A stretch of DNA of 64,000 nt from NCBI RefSeq assembly GCF_030580915.1, contig NZ_JAUQTA010000001.1, forward strand, positions 1,054,001 to 1,118,000. The letters run 5' to 3'. The position numbers were made by a program, and so were the translations under genes. The notes beneath the pieces are model-generated. The model was given only the letters and a program-made list of their open reading frames with translations, had not been told where the DNA came from and did not search any database. Below, piece by piece: positions 8,232-16,375 of the stretch. The DNA is from Nocardioides jiangxiensis (GTDB lineage Bacteria > Actinomycetota > Actinomycetes > Propionibacteriales > Nocardioidaceae). The stretch's first letter is position 1. Every line of letters starts with the position of its first letter.

Positions 8232-9632
8232 GTGGCCCTCAGGATCTATGACACCGCCCGACGTGACGTCGTCGACTTCGTGCCCCTCGTCGAGGGCCGG
8301 GTCGGCATCTACGTCTGCGGCCTGACGGTGCAGTCGGAGCCCCACGTCGGCCACATCCGCTCCGGCGTCAACTTCGACGTGCTGCGCCGCTGGCTCGAGG
8401 CCACGGGCCACGAGGTGACGTTCATCCGCAACACCACGGACATCGACGACAAGATCCTCACCAAGGCCGCGGAGCAGGGCCGGCCCTGGTTCAACCTCGC
8501 CTACGACATGCACCGCGAGCTCACCAGGGCCTACGCCGCCCTCAACGTCGCGCCGCCGACGTACGAGCCCGCCGCGACCGGCCACATCCCCGAGATGGTC
8601 GAGCTGATCGAGCTGCTCATCGAGCGAGGCCACGCCTACGCCGCCCCCGACGGCAGCGGCGACGTGTACTTCGACGTGCAGTCCTTCGCTGACTACGGCG
8701 CCCTGACGCACCAGAAGACGGCCGACATGGAGCCGGCCACCGACGCCGACCCCCGTGGCAAGCGCGACCCGCGTGACTTCGCCCTGTGGAAGGGCCGCAA
8801 GGAGTCCGAGCCGGAGACCGCGTCGTGGCCCTCCCCCTGGGGCCGTGGCCGCCCCGGCTGGCACATCGAGTGCTCGGCGATGGCCGGCAAGTACCTCGGC
8901 GAGGCCTTCGACATCCACGGCGGCGGCGTCGACCTGCGCTTCCCGCACCACGAGAACGAGCAGGCCCAGTCCCGCGCGGCCGGCCACGGCTTCGCGACGT
9001 ACTGGATGCACAACGCGTGGATCACCACCGCCGGCGAGAAGATGAGCAAGTCCCTCGGCAACTCGCTCGTCGTGCCCTCGGTGCTCGAGCGCGTGCGGCC
9101 GATCGAGCTGCGCTTCTACATGGTCGCCGCGCACTACCGCTCCAACGTCGAGTTCAGCTTCGAGGCACTCGACGAGGCCGCTGTCGGGTTCCAGCGGATC
9201 GAGGGCTTCCTTGAGCGCGCCGGCATGCCCGCCGCCTCCGACGAGCTGCGTGCGGCGTTCGTCGACGCGATGGACGACGACCTGGGCACCCCGGCCGCCG
9301 TGGCCGCGATCTACGACGCGGTGCGCGACGGCAACAAGCTGCTCGGAGACGGTGACACCGCCGGTGCCGCCGGCGTCGCCGCAGACGTCCGGGCCATGCT
9401 CGACGTGCTCGGGCTCGACCCGCTCGACCCGGCCTGGGGCACCTCCGCCTCCGGCGCGACCGACAAGCTGACCGCCGCCGTCGACGCCCTCGTCGCCGGC
9501 CTCCTGGAGCAGCGCACCGCTGCCCGCGCGGCGAAGGACTTCGCCGCCGCCGATGCCATCCGCGACCGGATCAAGGCAGCCGGCATCACCGTCGAGGACA
9601 CCCCGCAGGGTGCGAAGTGGAGCATTGACTGA
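8232..9632 (+). CDS. cysS: Cysteine--tRNA ligase
   Basis: A 466-residue class Ia aminoacyl-tRNA synthetase that charges tRNA-Cys in the cytoplasm. The HIGH-type signature is PHVGHIRSG (around residues 35-43), the KMSKS loop is [11 protein letters not shown] near 268, and zinc-binding cysteine/histidine positions occur in VCGLTV, IECSAM and FPHHENE. Length is standard. GTG start 8232 follows a leaderless promoter. The stop codon overlaps the ATG of rlmB, so the two are co-transcribed; cysS-rlmB pairing is conserved in actinobacteria. Confidence 0.97.
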   Translation: MALRIYDTARRDVVDFVPLVEGRVGIYVCGLTVQSEPHVGHIRSGVNFDVLRRWLEATGHEVTFIRNTTDIDDKILTKAAEQGRPWFNLAYDMHRELTRAYAALNVAPPTYEPAATGHIPEMVELIELLIERGHAYAAPDGSGDVYFDVQSFADYGALTHQKTADMEPATDADPRGKRDPRDFALWKGRKESEPETASWPSPWGRGRPGWHIECSAMAGKYLGEAFDIHGGGVDLRFPHHENEQAQSRAAGHGFATYWMHNAWITTAGEKMSKSLGNSLVVPSVLERVRPIELRFYMVAAHYRSNVEFSFEALDEAAVGFQRIEGFLERAGMPAASDELRAAFVDAMDDDLGTPAAVAAIYDAVRDGNKLLGDGDTAGAAGVAADVRAMLDVLGLDPLDPAWGTSASGATDKLTAAVDALVAGLLEQRTAARAAKDFAAADAIRDRIKAAGITVEDTPQGAKWSID

Positions 9633-10585
9633 TGGCTGGCAACTCCCAGCGCAAGGGCGCGATCAAGAAGTCCGGCAAGGGCAACCCGACCGCCGGCTCC
9701 GGCGGCCGCGTCCGCCGCGGGCTCGAGGCCAAGGGCCCGACCCCGAAGGCGTCCGACCGCGAGTACCACAAGCAGTACAAGATCAAGCAGGCCAAGGAGA
9801 AGGCGGAGGCCCGTCGTCCCCAGCAGCGCAAGCGCTCCGCCGGTGACGCCGAGTGGATCATCGGCCGCAACCCGGTGGTCGAGGCGCTGCGCGAGGGCGT
9901 GCCGGTCAACGCGCTGTACGTCGCCGAGGGCGCGGAGCGCGACGGTCGACTGCGTGAGGCCTTCCAGCTGGCGGCCGACCTGGGCATCCCGCTCCTCGAG
10001 GTCACCAAGCCCGAGCTCGACCGCATGTGCGGCTTCGGCGGCAACCAGGGCCTCGCCGCCCGCGTGCCGGCGTACCAGTACGCCCACCCCGAGGACCTGC
10101 TCGACGTCGCGAAGGACGCCCAGGAGCCGGCGCTCATCGTCATGCTCGACCACATCACCGATCCGCGGAACCTGGGCGCCATCGTGCGCTCGGCCGCGGC
10201 GTTCGGTGCGCACGGCGTCGTGATCCCCGAGCGTCGCTCGGCGAGCATGACGGCTGCCGCGTGGAAGACCTCCGCCGGCGCCGCGGCCCGGTTGAAGGTC
10301 GCGCAGACGGTCAACCTGAACCGCCAGATCAAGGAGTACCAGGACGCCGGCTGCACGGTGATCGGCCTGGACATGGACGGCGACCTCACGACCGGTGACA
10401 TCCACGAGGTGGCCGACGGTCCGCTCGTGGTCGTCGTCGGCTCCGAGGGCGACGGCCTCTCCCGGCTGGTCGCGGAGAACTGCGACCGGATCATCTCGAT
10501 CCCGATGGTCAACAGCGTCGAGTCGCTCAACGCAAGCGTCGCGGCCTCCGTGGTGCTCTACTCCGTGGCCCAGTTCCGCGCCTGA
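9632..10585 (+). CDS. rlmB: 23S rRNA (guanosine(2251)-2'-O)-methyltransferase RlmB
   Basis: A 317-residue SpoU-family (SPOUT) RNA 2'-O-methyltransferase. The first about 70 residues are a lysine-rich basic extension ([18 protein letters not shown]) common in actinobacterial TrmH-like proteins. A substrate-binding domain starting at [14 protein letters not shown] follows, then the catalytic SPOUT domain with [28 protein letters not shown] and [16 protein letters not shown]. These are the three conserved SpoU motifs that form the SAM-binding knot. The ATG overlaps the cysS stop (TGATG), and a large hairpin containing its own stop codon follows. Confidence 0.93.
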   Translation: MAGNSQRKGAIKKSGKGNPTAGSGGRVRRGLEAKGPTPKASDREYHKQYKIKQAKEKAEARRPQQRKRSAGDAEWIIGRNPVVEALREGVPVNALYVAEGAERDGRLREAFQLAADLGIPLLEVTKPELDRMCGFGGNQGLAARVPAYQYAHPEDLLDVAKDAQEPALIVMLDHITDPRNLGAIVRSAAAFGAHGVVIPERRSASMTAAAWKTSAGAAARLKVAQTVNLNRQIKEYQDAGCTVIGLDMDGDLTTGDIHEVADGPLVVVVGSEGDGLSRLVAENCDRIISIPMVNSVESLNASVAASVVLYSVAQFRA

Positions 10586-10628
10586 CGCCCGAACGGGGCC
10601 CTTCCGGAGGAAAGGGCCGCGGGCGTCA
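10583..10628. terminator. Bidirectional terminator hairpin shared by rlmB and the C39 gene
   Basis: Outer arms 10583-10591 and 10620-10628 are perfect 9-bp complements. Inside them lies a second hairpin, GGCCCTT/AAGGGCC-type arms around 10597-10618. The TGA of rlmB (10583-10585) and the TGA of the minus-strand gene (10626-10628) form the two ends of the outer stem. Confidence 0.65.
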
Positions 10629-11978
10629 GCTCAGGCCGTAGCCGCTCGGGAAGGCGTGGGCGGCGTCGCGCATCACGTACGCGAGGCCGTGCGACCTGCG
10701 CAGCCACGCCGCCTCGAACTGGGCGCGGTCGTAGGTGCGCTTCACCGTGGAGTCGCTCGACGCTGCGGGGTCGTTGACGAGCACGTTGCCCGACGCCGTG
10801 AAGCCGGTGACCACGACCAGGTGGCCGCTGGTACTGCTGATCGGCGCCCCCGAGAGCTGCCCCGACGAGAACGAGATCGACACCTCGACCGGGATCCCGG
10901 CCGCGATGAACTTCTCGACGTCACGCAGCGAACCGAAGCGGGTCACGGCCGTGTGGGTGAGGCGGGTGCCGGCATAGGCGGTGTTGAAGGGCCAGTTGCC
11001 CGCGCCGTCGTACGCGAAGTCGAAGACGCGCCGCGCGACCTCGTCGACCCAGGGGTCGGCGTAGGAGGAGCTGACCCAGGCGTACTCGCTCGCAGCGGGC
11101 TTCACCCCGTAGTAGCCGAGCACCATCGCGAGCGAGGTCGGCGAGCACCAGGCCTGGCCCCCACCCCCGTACTGCGGGTACTGCCCGCGGTGGATCATCT
11201 GGGAGTACGCCGGCACGGCCAGCGCGTGCGCTCCGAGCAGCGGGGCGGACACGGGCGGGACGGCCGAGGCCAGCTGCGAGGCGACCGCGCCGAGCGAATG
11301 GACCGACGGCGTCGCCGTGCTGCCGCTGGCCCGGTACAGCTGCACCTTGAGCGTGTACGACGAGAAGACGACGCCGCTCGCCGCACGGAGGGTGTCCGTC
11401 GCGACCGTGGAGAGCCCGTCATCCTGGGTGCCGCCGCTGCGCCGCAGGTCCGAGCTGGTGGCCAGGGTCCAGCGGCCGAAGCTCTGCCAGCTGGTCAGCT
11501 GCCCACTCGCGGTCTTCGCCCGTACCTGGATCGCGAGGAACGTGCCCGCCGGGGTGGTCGCCCGCCACGAAGGCACCAGCTCGGTGAACCCGTGCCCCGG
11601 CGTGACCCAGGGCGACTGCCAGGCCGCCCAGTCGTAGGAGCGGCCACCGACGCTGACCGACCCCGCGCGGGTCGCCAGACGGATCGATCCGCTGCTCACC
11701 ACGGTGCCGCGGCCGGCACCGGCCTCCCAGTCGGACTGGCTGGTGGTCTCGCGGTAGCTGTTGCGCGCCGGCGTCGACGCCGCGAGCTCCGCGCGTGCAC
11801 TGCCGGTCGGACTGGCCGCAGTGCTCGGGCCGTGGGCACGCTCCGCGGCCTGACGTGAGGCGACCCCGTCGAGGAGTGCGACGTAGGCGAGGAGGGCCAT
11901 CAGCACGGTGACCGCGACCGCGAAGCGGAGCCGGACCCCGTCGAGTCGCGGGTCGAGGATCAGGCGTCGCAGCTGCAC
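10626..11978 (-). CDS. Membrane-anchored C39-like cysteine peptidase
   Basis: A 450-residue protein with one N-terminal membrane segment (about residues 19-36), so the rest is probably extracytoplasmic. Residues 70-230 form a beta-rich region of unknown type. The C-terminal 190 residues are a C39-like papain-fold domain: Cys278 in GGQAWCSPTSLAMV, His386 in SGHLVVVTGF and Asn402/Asp403 in VNDPAA. There is no ABC transporter, so this is the standalone C39 family seen in Gram-positive secreted proteins rather than a bacteriocin exporter. GTG start 11978 is six bases after a TAAAGT -10 element (11985-11990 on the minus strand), suggesting a leaderless message. The substrate is unknown. Confidence 0.75.
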   Translation of the reverse strand: MQLRRLILDPRLDGVRLRFAVAVTVLMALLAYVALLDGVASRQAAERAHGPSTAASPTGSARAELAASTPARNSYRETTSQSDWEAGAGRGTVVSSGSIRLATRAGSVSVGGRSYDWAAWQSPWVTPGHGFTELVPSWRATTPAGTFLAIQVRAKTASGQLTSWQSFGRWTLATSSDLRRSGGTQDDGLSTVATDTLRAASGVVFSSYTLKVQLYRASGSTATPSVHSLGAVASQLASAVPPVSAPLLGAHALAVPAYSQMIHRGQYPQYGGGGQAWCSPTSLAMVLGYYGVKPAASEYAWVSSSYADPWVDEVARRVFDFAYDGAGNWPFNTAYAGTRLTHTAVTRFGSLRDVEKFIAAGIPVEVSISFSSGQLSGAPISSTSGHLVVVTGFTASGNVLVNDPAASSDSTVKRTYDRAQFEAAWLRRSHGLAYVMRDAAHAFPSGYGLS

Positions 11979-12004
11979 CTCTCGACTTTATCGAGCAGCG
12001 GGCC

Positions 12005-13576
12005 TCAGCCGACGGTGAATCGCCGCGTGTGCCAGCCGGTCGCTCCGGCCGGTGCCACGTCACGCTCGACACCGGTCTGGACGGTGCCGTCCACACCGAC
12101 GGCTCGGACCCGCACGACGTGGTCTCCCTCGGACAGCTCCGCGGTGGCCGCCCACTGCACCCAGGTGTCGCGGTTGGGGGTCCCGTCGGGACGGACCGCG
12201 GCGCCGCCGGTCTCGGCGGGTACCCACGGACCGCCGTCGACGGCGTACTCGACCCGGGCGATGCCGGTGTGCTGCGCCCAGGCGACGCCGCCGATCCGCA
12301 CCGGACCCTTCGGCACCTCGGCGCCGTCGCGCGGCACGTCGATGCGTGAGCTCATCTGCAGCGGGGCCTGCTCGGCCCAGCCGAGCCCGACCCAGTACGC
12401 CGAGATCCGGTCGAAGCGGGTCACCTCGATGTCGACGACCCACTTGCACGCCGAGACGTAGCCGTAGAGGCCGGGGACGATGACGCGGGCCGGGAACCCG
12501 TGCTCGATCGGCAGCGGCTCGCCGTTCATCGCGAAGGCGATCATCGCCTGCCGGTCGTCGGTCAGCGCCTCGAGCGGCGTACCGCAGGTCCAGCCGTCCT
12601 CCGAGGTCTGGAGCACCGCGTCGGCCCCGGGCTTCACCCCGGCCTCCGCGAGCAGCGGTGCGATCCGTACGCCGCTCCACCAGGCGTTGCCGATCAGGTC
12701 ACCACCGACGGGGTTGGAGACACAGTTGAGCGTGATCCAGTCCTCGGTGACCTCGCGGTCCAGGAGGTCCTGGTAGGTGAGGACCACCTCGCGCTCGACC
12801 ATGCCATGGATCCGGAGCCGCCAGGTGTCCGGGTCGATGGCGGGTTTCGTGAACGCGGTGTCGATCAGGTAGAAGTCGGAGTTCGGTGTCTGCCAGCGCG
12901 TCACGCCGGGGACGCGCAGGCCGACCCGCTTCGGCACGACGGGCCGGGTGACCGGCAGGTTGAGCAGCCGCCTGGCCTGCTCCACCCGGCGGCGACCGTG
13001 ACCGACCACCGGACCGACGACGGCCGTGCCCACGCCGATCACCGCGATCACGCCGGCACGGATCAGGACCGTGCGTCGCGACGCGTCCGCGAGAGCAGCC
13101 CGTGACGGCCCCTCGCTCGGCTCGGGGCCGCGCAGGACGGCGCGTTCCTCGTGCATCGGCTCGGTGAGCCAGGACAGGGCGAGCACCCAGGTGACCACGC
13201 CGAGCGCGACGGGCAGCGCGTCGTCGATCCGGCTGTCCTCCCGCGTCAGTGCCGCGGTGGCGGCGATGCCACCCAGCACGGCGTACACCGGGAGCGGGGC
13301 CCACCAGGAACGCTCCGCGAGCCGTCCGGCGGCGAGCAGCGCGAGGAGCGCCACGACGGCGATGACGATGCCCAGGATGGTCCTGTCCCAGGTGCCGACG
13401 CGCTGGATGAACCAGTGCGACACGGGGCCGGGGGTCAGCGAGATGACCAGCTCGGCGACCGCGTCGAACGGCGAGAGGCGACGGCCGAGGTACTGCGCCG
13501 CCCCGTAGGAGACGCCCAGGCCGGCCAGACCGGCCACCAGGCCGGCCGTGCCCCAGGAGAGACGGACTCTGCTCAC
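12005..13576 (-). CDS. Membrane-anchored sulfite oxidase-like molybdopterin enzyme
   Basis: A 523-residue protein. The N-terminal about 190 residues hold four or five predicted membrane helices (9-30, 67-85, 92-110, 120-136, 170-190). The rest is a sulfite oxidase-family molybdopterin domain with the molybdenum-ligating Cys285 in [12 protein letters not shown] and [19 protein letters not shown]-terminal Ig-like dimerisation domain follows ([19 protein letters not shown] to the end). The active site should face outside. The family oxidises sulfite or reduces sulfoxides; here the electron partner is not encoded next door. The start at 13576 faces ispF. Only 26 bp separate its stop from the C39 gene start. 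Confidence 0.85.
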   Translation of the reverse strand: MSRVRLSWGTAGLVAGLAGLGVSYGAAQYLGRRLSPFDAVAELVISLTPGPVSHWFIQRVGTWDRTILGIVIAVVALLALLAAGRLAERSWWAPLPVYAVLGGIAATAALTREDSRIDDALPVALGVVTWVLALSWLTEPMHEERAVLRGPEPSEGPSRAALADASRRTVLIRAGVIAVIGVGTAVVGPVVGHGRRRVEQARRLLNLPVTRPVVPKRVGLRVPGVTRWQTPNSDFYLIDTAFTKPAIDPDTWRLRIHGMVEREVVLTYQDLLDREVTEDWITLNCVSNPVGGDLIGNAWWSGVRIAPLLAEAGVKPGADAVLQTSEDGWTCGTPLEALTDDRQAMIAFAMNGEPLPIEHGFPARVIVPGLYGYVSACKWVVDIEVTRFDRISAYWVGLGWAEQAPLQMSSRIDVPRDGAEVPKGPVRIGGVAWAQHTGIARVEYAVDGGPWVPAETGGAAVRPDGTPNRDTWVQWAATAELSEGDHVVRVRAVGVDGTVQTGVERDVAPAGATGWHTRRFTVG

Positions 13577-13596
13577 GCGCCCATGCTCCCATCCGC

Positions 13597-13608
13597 CATG
13601 ATCTTCCC
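13597..13608 (+). promoter_or_regulatory. -10-like element of a leaderless promoter for ispF
   Basis: CATGAT (13597-13602) is followed by six bases and the GTG start at 13609. The hexamer is a weaker match than others in the window, but the spacing is identical. Confidence 0.4.
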
Positions 13609-14088
13609 GTGAGCACTCTCCCCCGGATCGGCATCGGCACCGACGTCCATCGCTTCGCCGACGGGGTCCCCATGCACCTCGCGGGGCTGCACTGGCCCGA
13701 CGAGCCGGCTGGCCTGGAAGGCCACTCCGACGCCGATGTCGCCTGCCACGCCGCGTGCGACGCGCTGCTCTCGGCGGCAGGGCTCGGCGACCTGGGCAGC
13801 AACTTCGGCACCGCCGAGCCGGAGTGGGCCGGCGCCGCGGGCGCCACGCTGCTCGCCGAGACGGTACGCCGGGTGCGCGCCGCCGGCTTCGAGGTCGGCA
13901 ACGTCGCGGTGCAGGTCATCGGCAACCGCCCGAGGATGGCCGCGCGGAAGGCCGAGGCGGAGCAGGTCCTCAGCAGGGTCGTGGGCGCTCCCGTGTCGGT
14001 CTCGGCCACCACGACCGACGGCCTGGGCCTCACCGGCCGGGGCGAGGGCGTTGCGGCGATCGCCACCGCCCTCGTCCACCTGCCCTGA
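13609..14088 (+). CDS. ispF: 2-C-methyl-D-erythritol 2,4-cyclodiphosphate synthase
   Basis: A 159-residue enzyme of the MEP isoprenoid pathway that cyclises CDP-ME 2-phosphate to MEcPP with loss of CMP. The divalent-metal ligands are in GIGTDVHRF (Asp12, His14) and the conserved GHSDADV is at 38-44, with a further histidine in ACHAACDAL. The C-terminal [14 protein letters not shown] is the usual CMP-binding end. Length is typical. In most actinobacteria ispF lies directly after carD and ispD; here ispD is absent from the window and carD is 12.7 kb away across the nitrate cluster. Confidence 0.95.
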   Translation: MSTLPRIGIGTDVHRFADGVPMHLAGLHWPDEPAGLEGHSDADVACHAACDALLSAAGLGDLGSNFGTAEPEWAGAAGATLLAETVRRVRAAGFEVGNVAVQVIGNRPRMAARKAEAEQVLSRVVGAPVSVSATTTDGLGLTGRGEGVAAIATALVHLP

Positions 14089-14192
14089 GACGGGCCTCGT
14101 GCCGCGCTTTCTCCACAGGAGCCACTGCACAGGCCCCGTCTCGGCGCGGCACAGGCCCCGTCTCGGCGCGGCACAGGCCCCGTCTCGACGCA
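14087..14192. repeat. Intergenic repeat element, copy A (three 22-bp tandem units plus inverted arm)
   Basis: It starts with GAGACGGGCCTCGTGCCG, passes through TTCTCCACA (14109-14117) and then has three tandem 22-bp units built on GCACAGGCCCCGTCTCGGCG (14127-14148, 14149-14170, 14171-14192). The left arm is the approximate reverse complement of the unit, so the whole can fold. It fills the gap between convergent ispF and the cbiX-like gene. Related copies lie at 29355-29386 and 49014-49165. Confidence 0.8.
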
Positions 14193-14202
14193 GCGGATCG
14201 GG

Positions 14203-14895
14203 TCAGGCGGCGATGCGCAGGGCGCTGCGGGCCTCGCGGTAGCGGTCCGCGATGAGGCCGGCGATGGCCTCGTCCGCACCCAGCACGTCGGAGACGACCG
14301 TGGCGCCCGCCTCCGTGGCCGCCGCGGCGACCTTCCGGGCGAAGAAGCCGGGCGAGAGCAGGTAGGTCGACACCGCGACCTCGCCGTACAGCGAAGCCTC
14401 GGCGACGGCGCTCTCGATCGACCGGCCGGCCCCGGAGACCGTGGCGGTGAGCACCGGCCCACCCCACACACCGGCCAGCAGGCACGCAGCCCGCTCCAGG
14501 TCCGGCACTGCGTCGGGATCGTTGGAGCCGGCCGCGACGAGGACGACGGGGTTGCCGGGGGTCGCACCGGCCTCGAGCAGGCGCTTGCGCTGCACGCCTG
14601 CCAGCACCGGGTCGGGCCCGAGCGGGCGCGTGAGCGCAGCCGGGCCGGCGCCGCCGCGCAGGGCCGCCGGGATGTCGACCTTCACGTGGTAGCCCGTCGA
14701 GAGCAGCAGCGGGACCACCACCGTCGGGACCGACGAGGCACCGAGCACGTCGCCGACGAGAGGCGTGCACAGCTCGACGTACGACGTCGTCGCGCTGGCG
14801 CCGAGCAGCGCCGAGGCCTGCCGGGTGAGCTCGGCCGCGACGAGGTTCCCCGCCGCGACCCGCGTGCCGTGGGCGACGGTGACCAGGCGGCTCAC
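14203..14895 (-). CDS. Sirohydrochlorin chelatase-like protein (CbiX/SirB family)
   Basis: A 230-residue protein starting LVTVAHGTR (metal/tetrapyrrole His9) with a second half-domain resembling the first (PVVLVAAGSNDPDAVPD), the two-lobed CbiX/SirB fold. The family inserts Fe2+ (siroheme) or Co2+ into sirohydrochlorin. As the last gene of the nirB operon, it most likely makes siroheme for nitrite reductase. GTG start 14895 overlaps the upstream stop (14892) by 4 bp; a longer in-frame opening extends upstream but reads as shadow of the preceding gene. A similar gene accompanies the nnaR-type gene in mycobacteria (Rv0259c, from memory). Confidence 0.85.
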   Translation of the reverse strand: MSRLVTVAHGTRVAAGNLVAAELTRQASALLGASATTSYVELCTPLVGDVLGASSVPTVVVPLLLSTGYHVKVDIPAALRGGAGPAALTRPLGPDPVLAGVQRKRLLEAGATPGNPVVLVAAGSNDPDAVPDLERAACLLAGVWGGPVLTATVSGAGRSIESAVAEASLYGEVAVSTYLLSPGFFARKVAAAATEAGATVVSDVLGADEAIAGLIADRYREARSALRIAA

Positions 14896-16037
14896 GAGTC
14901 CACCACCAGGCGGTAGCCGCGCTTGACGACCGTCTGCACGAGCCGGGTGCCGATCGCCGCCCGGAGGCGTGCCACGGCCATCTCGACGGCGTGCTCCGAC
15001 GATGCCTGGCCCGTGGGCAGGCAGCTGAGCAGGTCGCGCCGCGAGACGACGTGGCCCGGGTTGACGACCAGGGCGTGCAGCACCGACAGGGGCGCGGGCG
15101 AGAGTCGGACCTCGACCCCGTCGACGAGGATCACGTCGCCGTGCAGCAGCAGGGTGTGACCGGCGACCTCGAGGGCGGTGCCCTCGCGCCGCGAGGGCAG
15201 CTCCGTCTCGAGGAGCTTCACCATGGCCGCGAGCCGGTTGCGCTCGGGCTGCACGGTCGGCACGCCCCACATCTCGAACGCCGCGGCCGTCACCGGCCCC
15301 ACGCAGGTGGCGACGACGTCGGCCTGGAAGGCCGCGACGACGTCCTCACGGCGACCGACGACGCCGGCCATCTCCATGAAGGTCGCGACCGCAGGAGCGG
15401 ACGTGAAGGTCACCGCGTCGAGCTTGCGGTCGGCGACGTGCTCGACCATCCGGAACACCGGCTCCGGGTCCCCGACGCCCTCGATCCGGTAGATCGTCAC
15501 CACGTGGACGTTGGCGCCCTGCCGACGGAGCGCGTGCGCCACGTTGTTGAGCGACTGGCCGTGCTCCTGCACCACGATCCGCTTGCCCGTGAGGTCACGG
15601 CCGCGCAGGTGGGCCAGGACGTCCTCGAACGTCTCCGACGCAGGCGACCAGAGCTCTCGCAGGCCGTGGGAGCGGAGGGCGCCCACGGACTTCGGACCGC
15701 GGGCCAGGATCTCCGCGGAGCCGAGCGCCGAGACCAGCAGGTCCAGCAGGCCCCATGACTCCGCCGCGGTGAACCACGACCTCAGGCCGATGCCGGTGGT
15801 GGCGACGAAGAGGTCGACCGGACCACCCAGCACCTCCAGGGTCGCCTGGCGCAGCGCGTCCTCGTCGATCTGGTACGGCTCGATCGACAGCACCGGGGCC
15901 GTCTCCACGATGGCTCCACGCCGCTCCAGCAGCGCCACCTGCTCCTCGACCTTGCGGGCAGCGGTGACGCCGATGCGGTAGCCCTCGAGCGGCCGCACGG
16001 CCTCCTCGAGGGTCGCCTCGGCGACCTGGATGCTCAT
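14892..16037 (-). CDS. nnaR: HemD-like/winged-helix nitrate assimilation regulator (NnaR-like)
   Basis: A 381-residue fusion: residues about 15-265 are a uroporphyrinogen-III synthase (HemD) fold (YRIGVTAARKVEEQVALLERRGA, VTFTSAPAVATFMEMAG, CVGPVTAAAFEMWG). Residues about 275-380 are an OmpR-type winged helix (LSPAPLSVLHALVVNPGHVVSRRDLL, EMAVARLRAAIG, VVKRGYRLVVD). This architecture matches NnaR of Streptomyces and Mycobacterium, an activator of nitrate/nitrite assimilation that works with GlnR. It lies in an operon with nirBD, with 4-bp overlaps on both sides. Whether the HemD part is catalytic or only senses a ligand cannot be told; autoregulation with its targets is inferred. Confidence 0.85.
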   Translation of the reverse strand: MSIQVAEATLEEAVRPLEGYRIGVTAARKVEEQVALLERRGAIVETAPVLSIEPYQIDEDALRQATLEVLGGPVDLFVATTGIGLRSWFTAAESWGLLDLLVSALGSAEILARGPKSVGALRSHGLRELWSPASETFEDVLAHLRGRDLTGKRIVVQEHGQSLNNVAHALRRQGANVHVVTIYRIEGVGDPEPVFRMVEHVADRKLDAVTFTSAPAVATFMEMAGVVGRREDVVAAFQADVVATCVGPVTAAAFEMWGVPTVQPERNRLAAMVKLLETELPSRREGTALEVAGHTLLLHGDVILVDGVEVRLSPAPLSVLHALVVNPGHVVSRRDLLSCLPTGQASSEHAVEMAVARLRAAIGTRLVQTVVKRGYRLVVDS

Positions 16038-16375
16038 CGCTTCCTCGGACCCACCAGCACGACCCCATCCTCCACCATGACCTCGTACGCCGGGACGCTG
16101 ACGCCCGCGTCGTCGAGGCAGGCGCCGGTGCGGAGGTCGAACGCCTGCTTGTAGACCGGCGAGGCGACGAAGGGGATGTCGCCGCGCGTGCCCACGATGC
16201 CGCGGGCGATCACGCTCGACTTCGAGAACGGGTCGTAGTTGCCCAGCGCGTAGACCTGGTCGTCGTACGTCCGGAAGATGGCGACGGCGTGGCCGGCGAC
16301 CAGCGCCGTGGCGCCACGCTCCCGTTCGAGCTGCTCGAGGCGGCAGACGGAGGTGAAGTCAGCGGTCTTCGTCAC
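16034..16375 (-). CDS. nirD: Nitrite reductase (NADH) small subunit
   Basis: A 113-residue Rieske-like fold protein: SVCRLEQLERERGATALVAG, VYALGNYDPFSKSSVIARGIVG and IPFVASPVYKQAFDLRTGACLDD. NirD proteins resemble Rieske ferredoxins but lack the cluster ligands, and this one lacks paired CxH motifs. It is needed for NirB activity. GTG start 16375 overlaps the nirB stop by 4 bp (GTGA), and its stop overlaps the next gene by 4 bp, so it is translationally coupled on both sides. Confidence 0.92.
   Translation of the reverse strand: MTKTADFTSVCRLEQLERERGATALVAGHAVAIFRTYDDQVYALGNYDPFSKSSVIARGIVGTRGDIPFVASPVYKQAFDLRTGACLDDAGVSVPAYEVMVEDGVVLVGPRKR

Noticed and set aside
14127..14192. CRISPR-like array from the 22-bp tandem units
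   Set aside because: Units are directly adjacent with no spacers, and there are no cas genes.
14896..15270. N-terminal extension of the sirohydrochlorin chelatase-like gene
   Set aside because: Reads as Arg/Pro/Gly-rich shadow of the upstream gene; the GTG at 14895 with a 4-bp overlap and VAHGTR nearby is the natural start.
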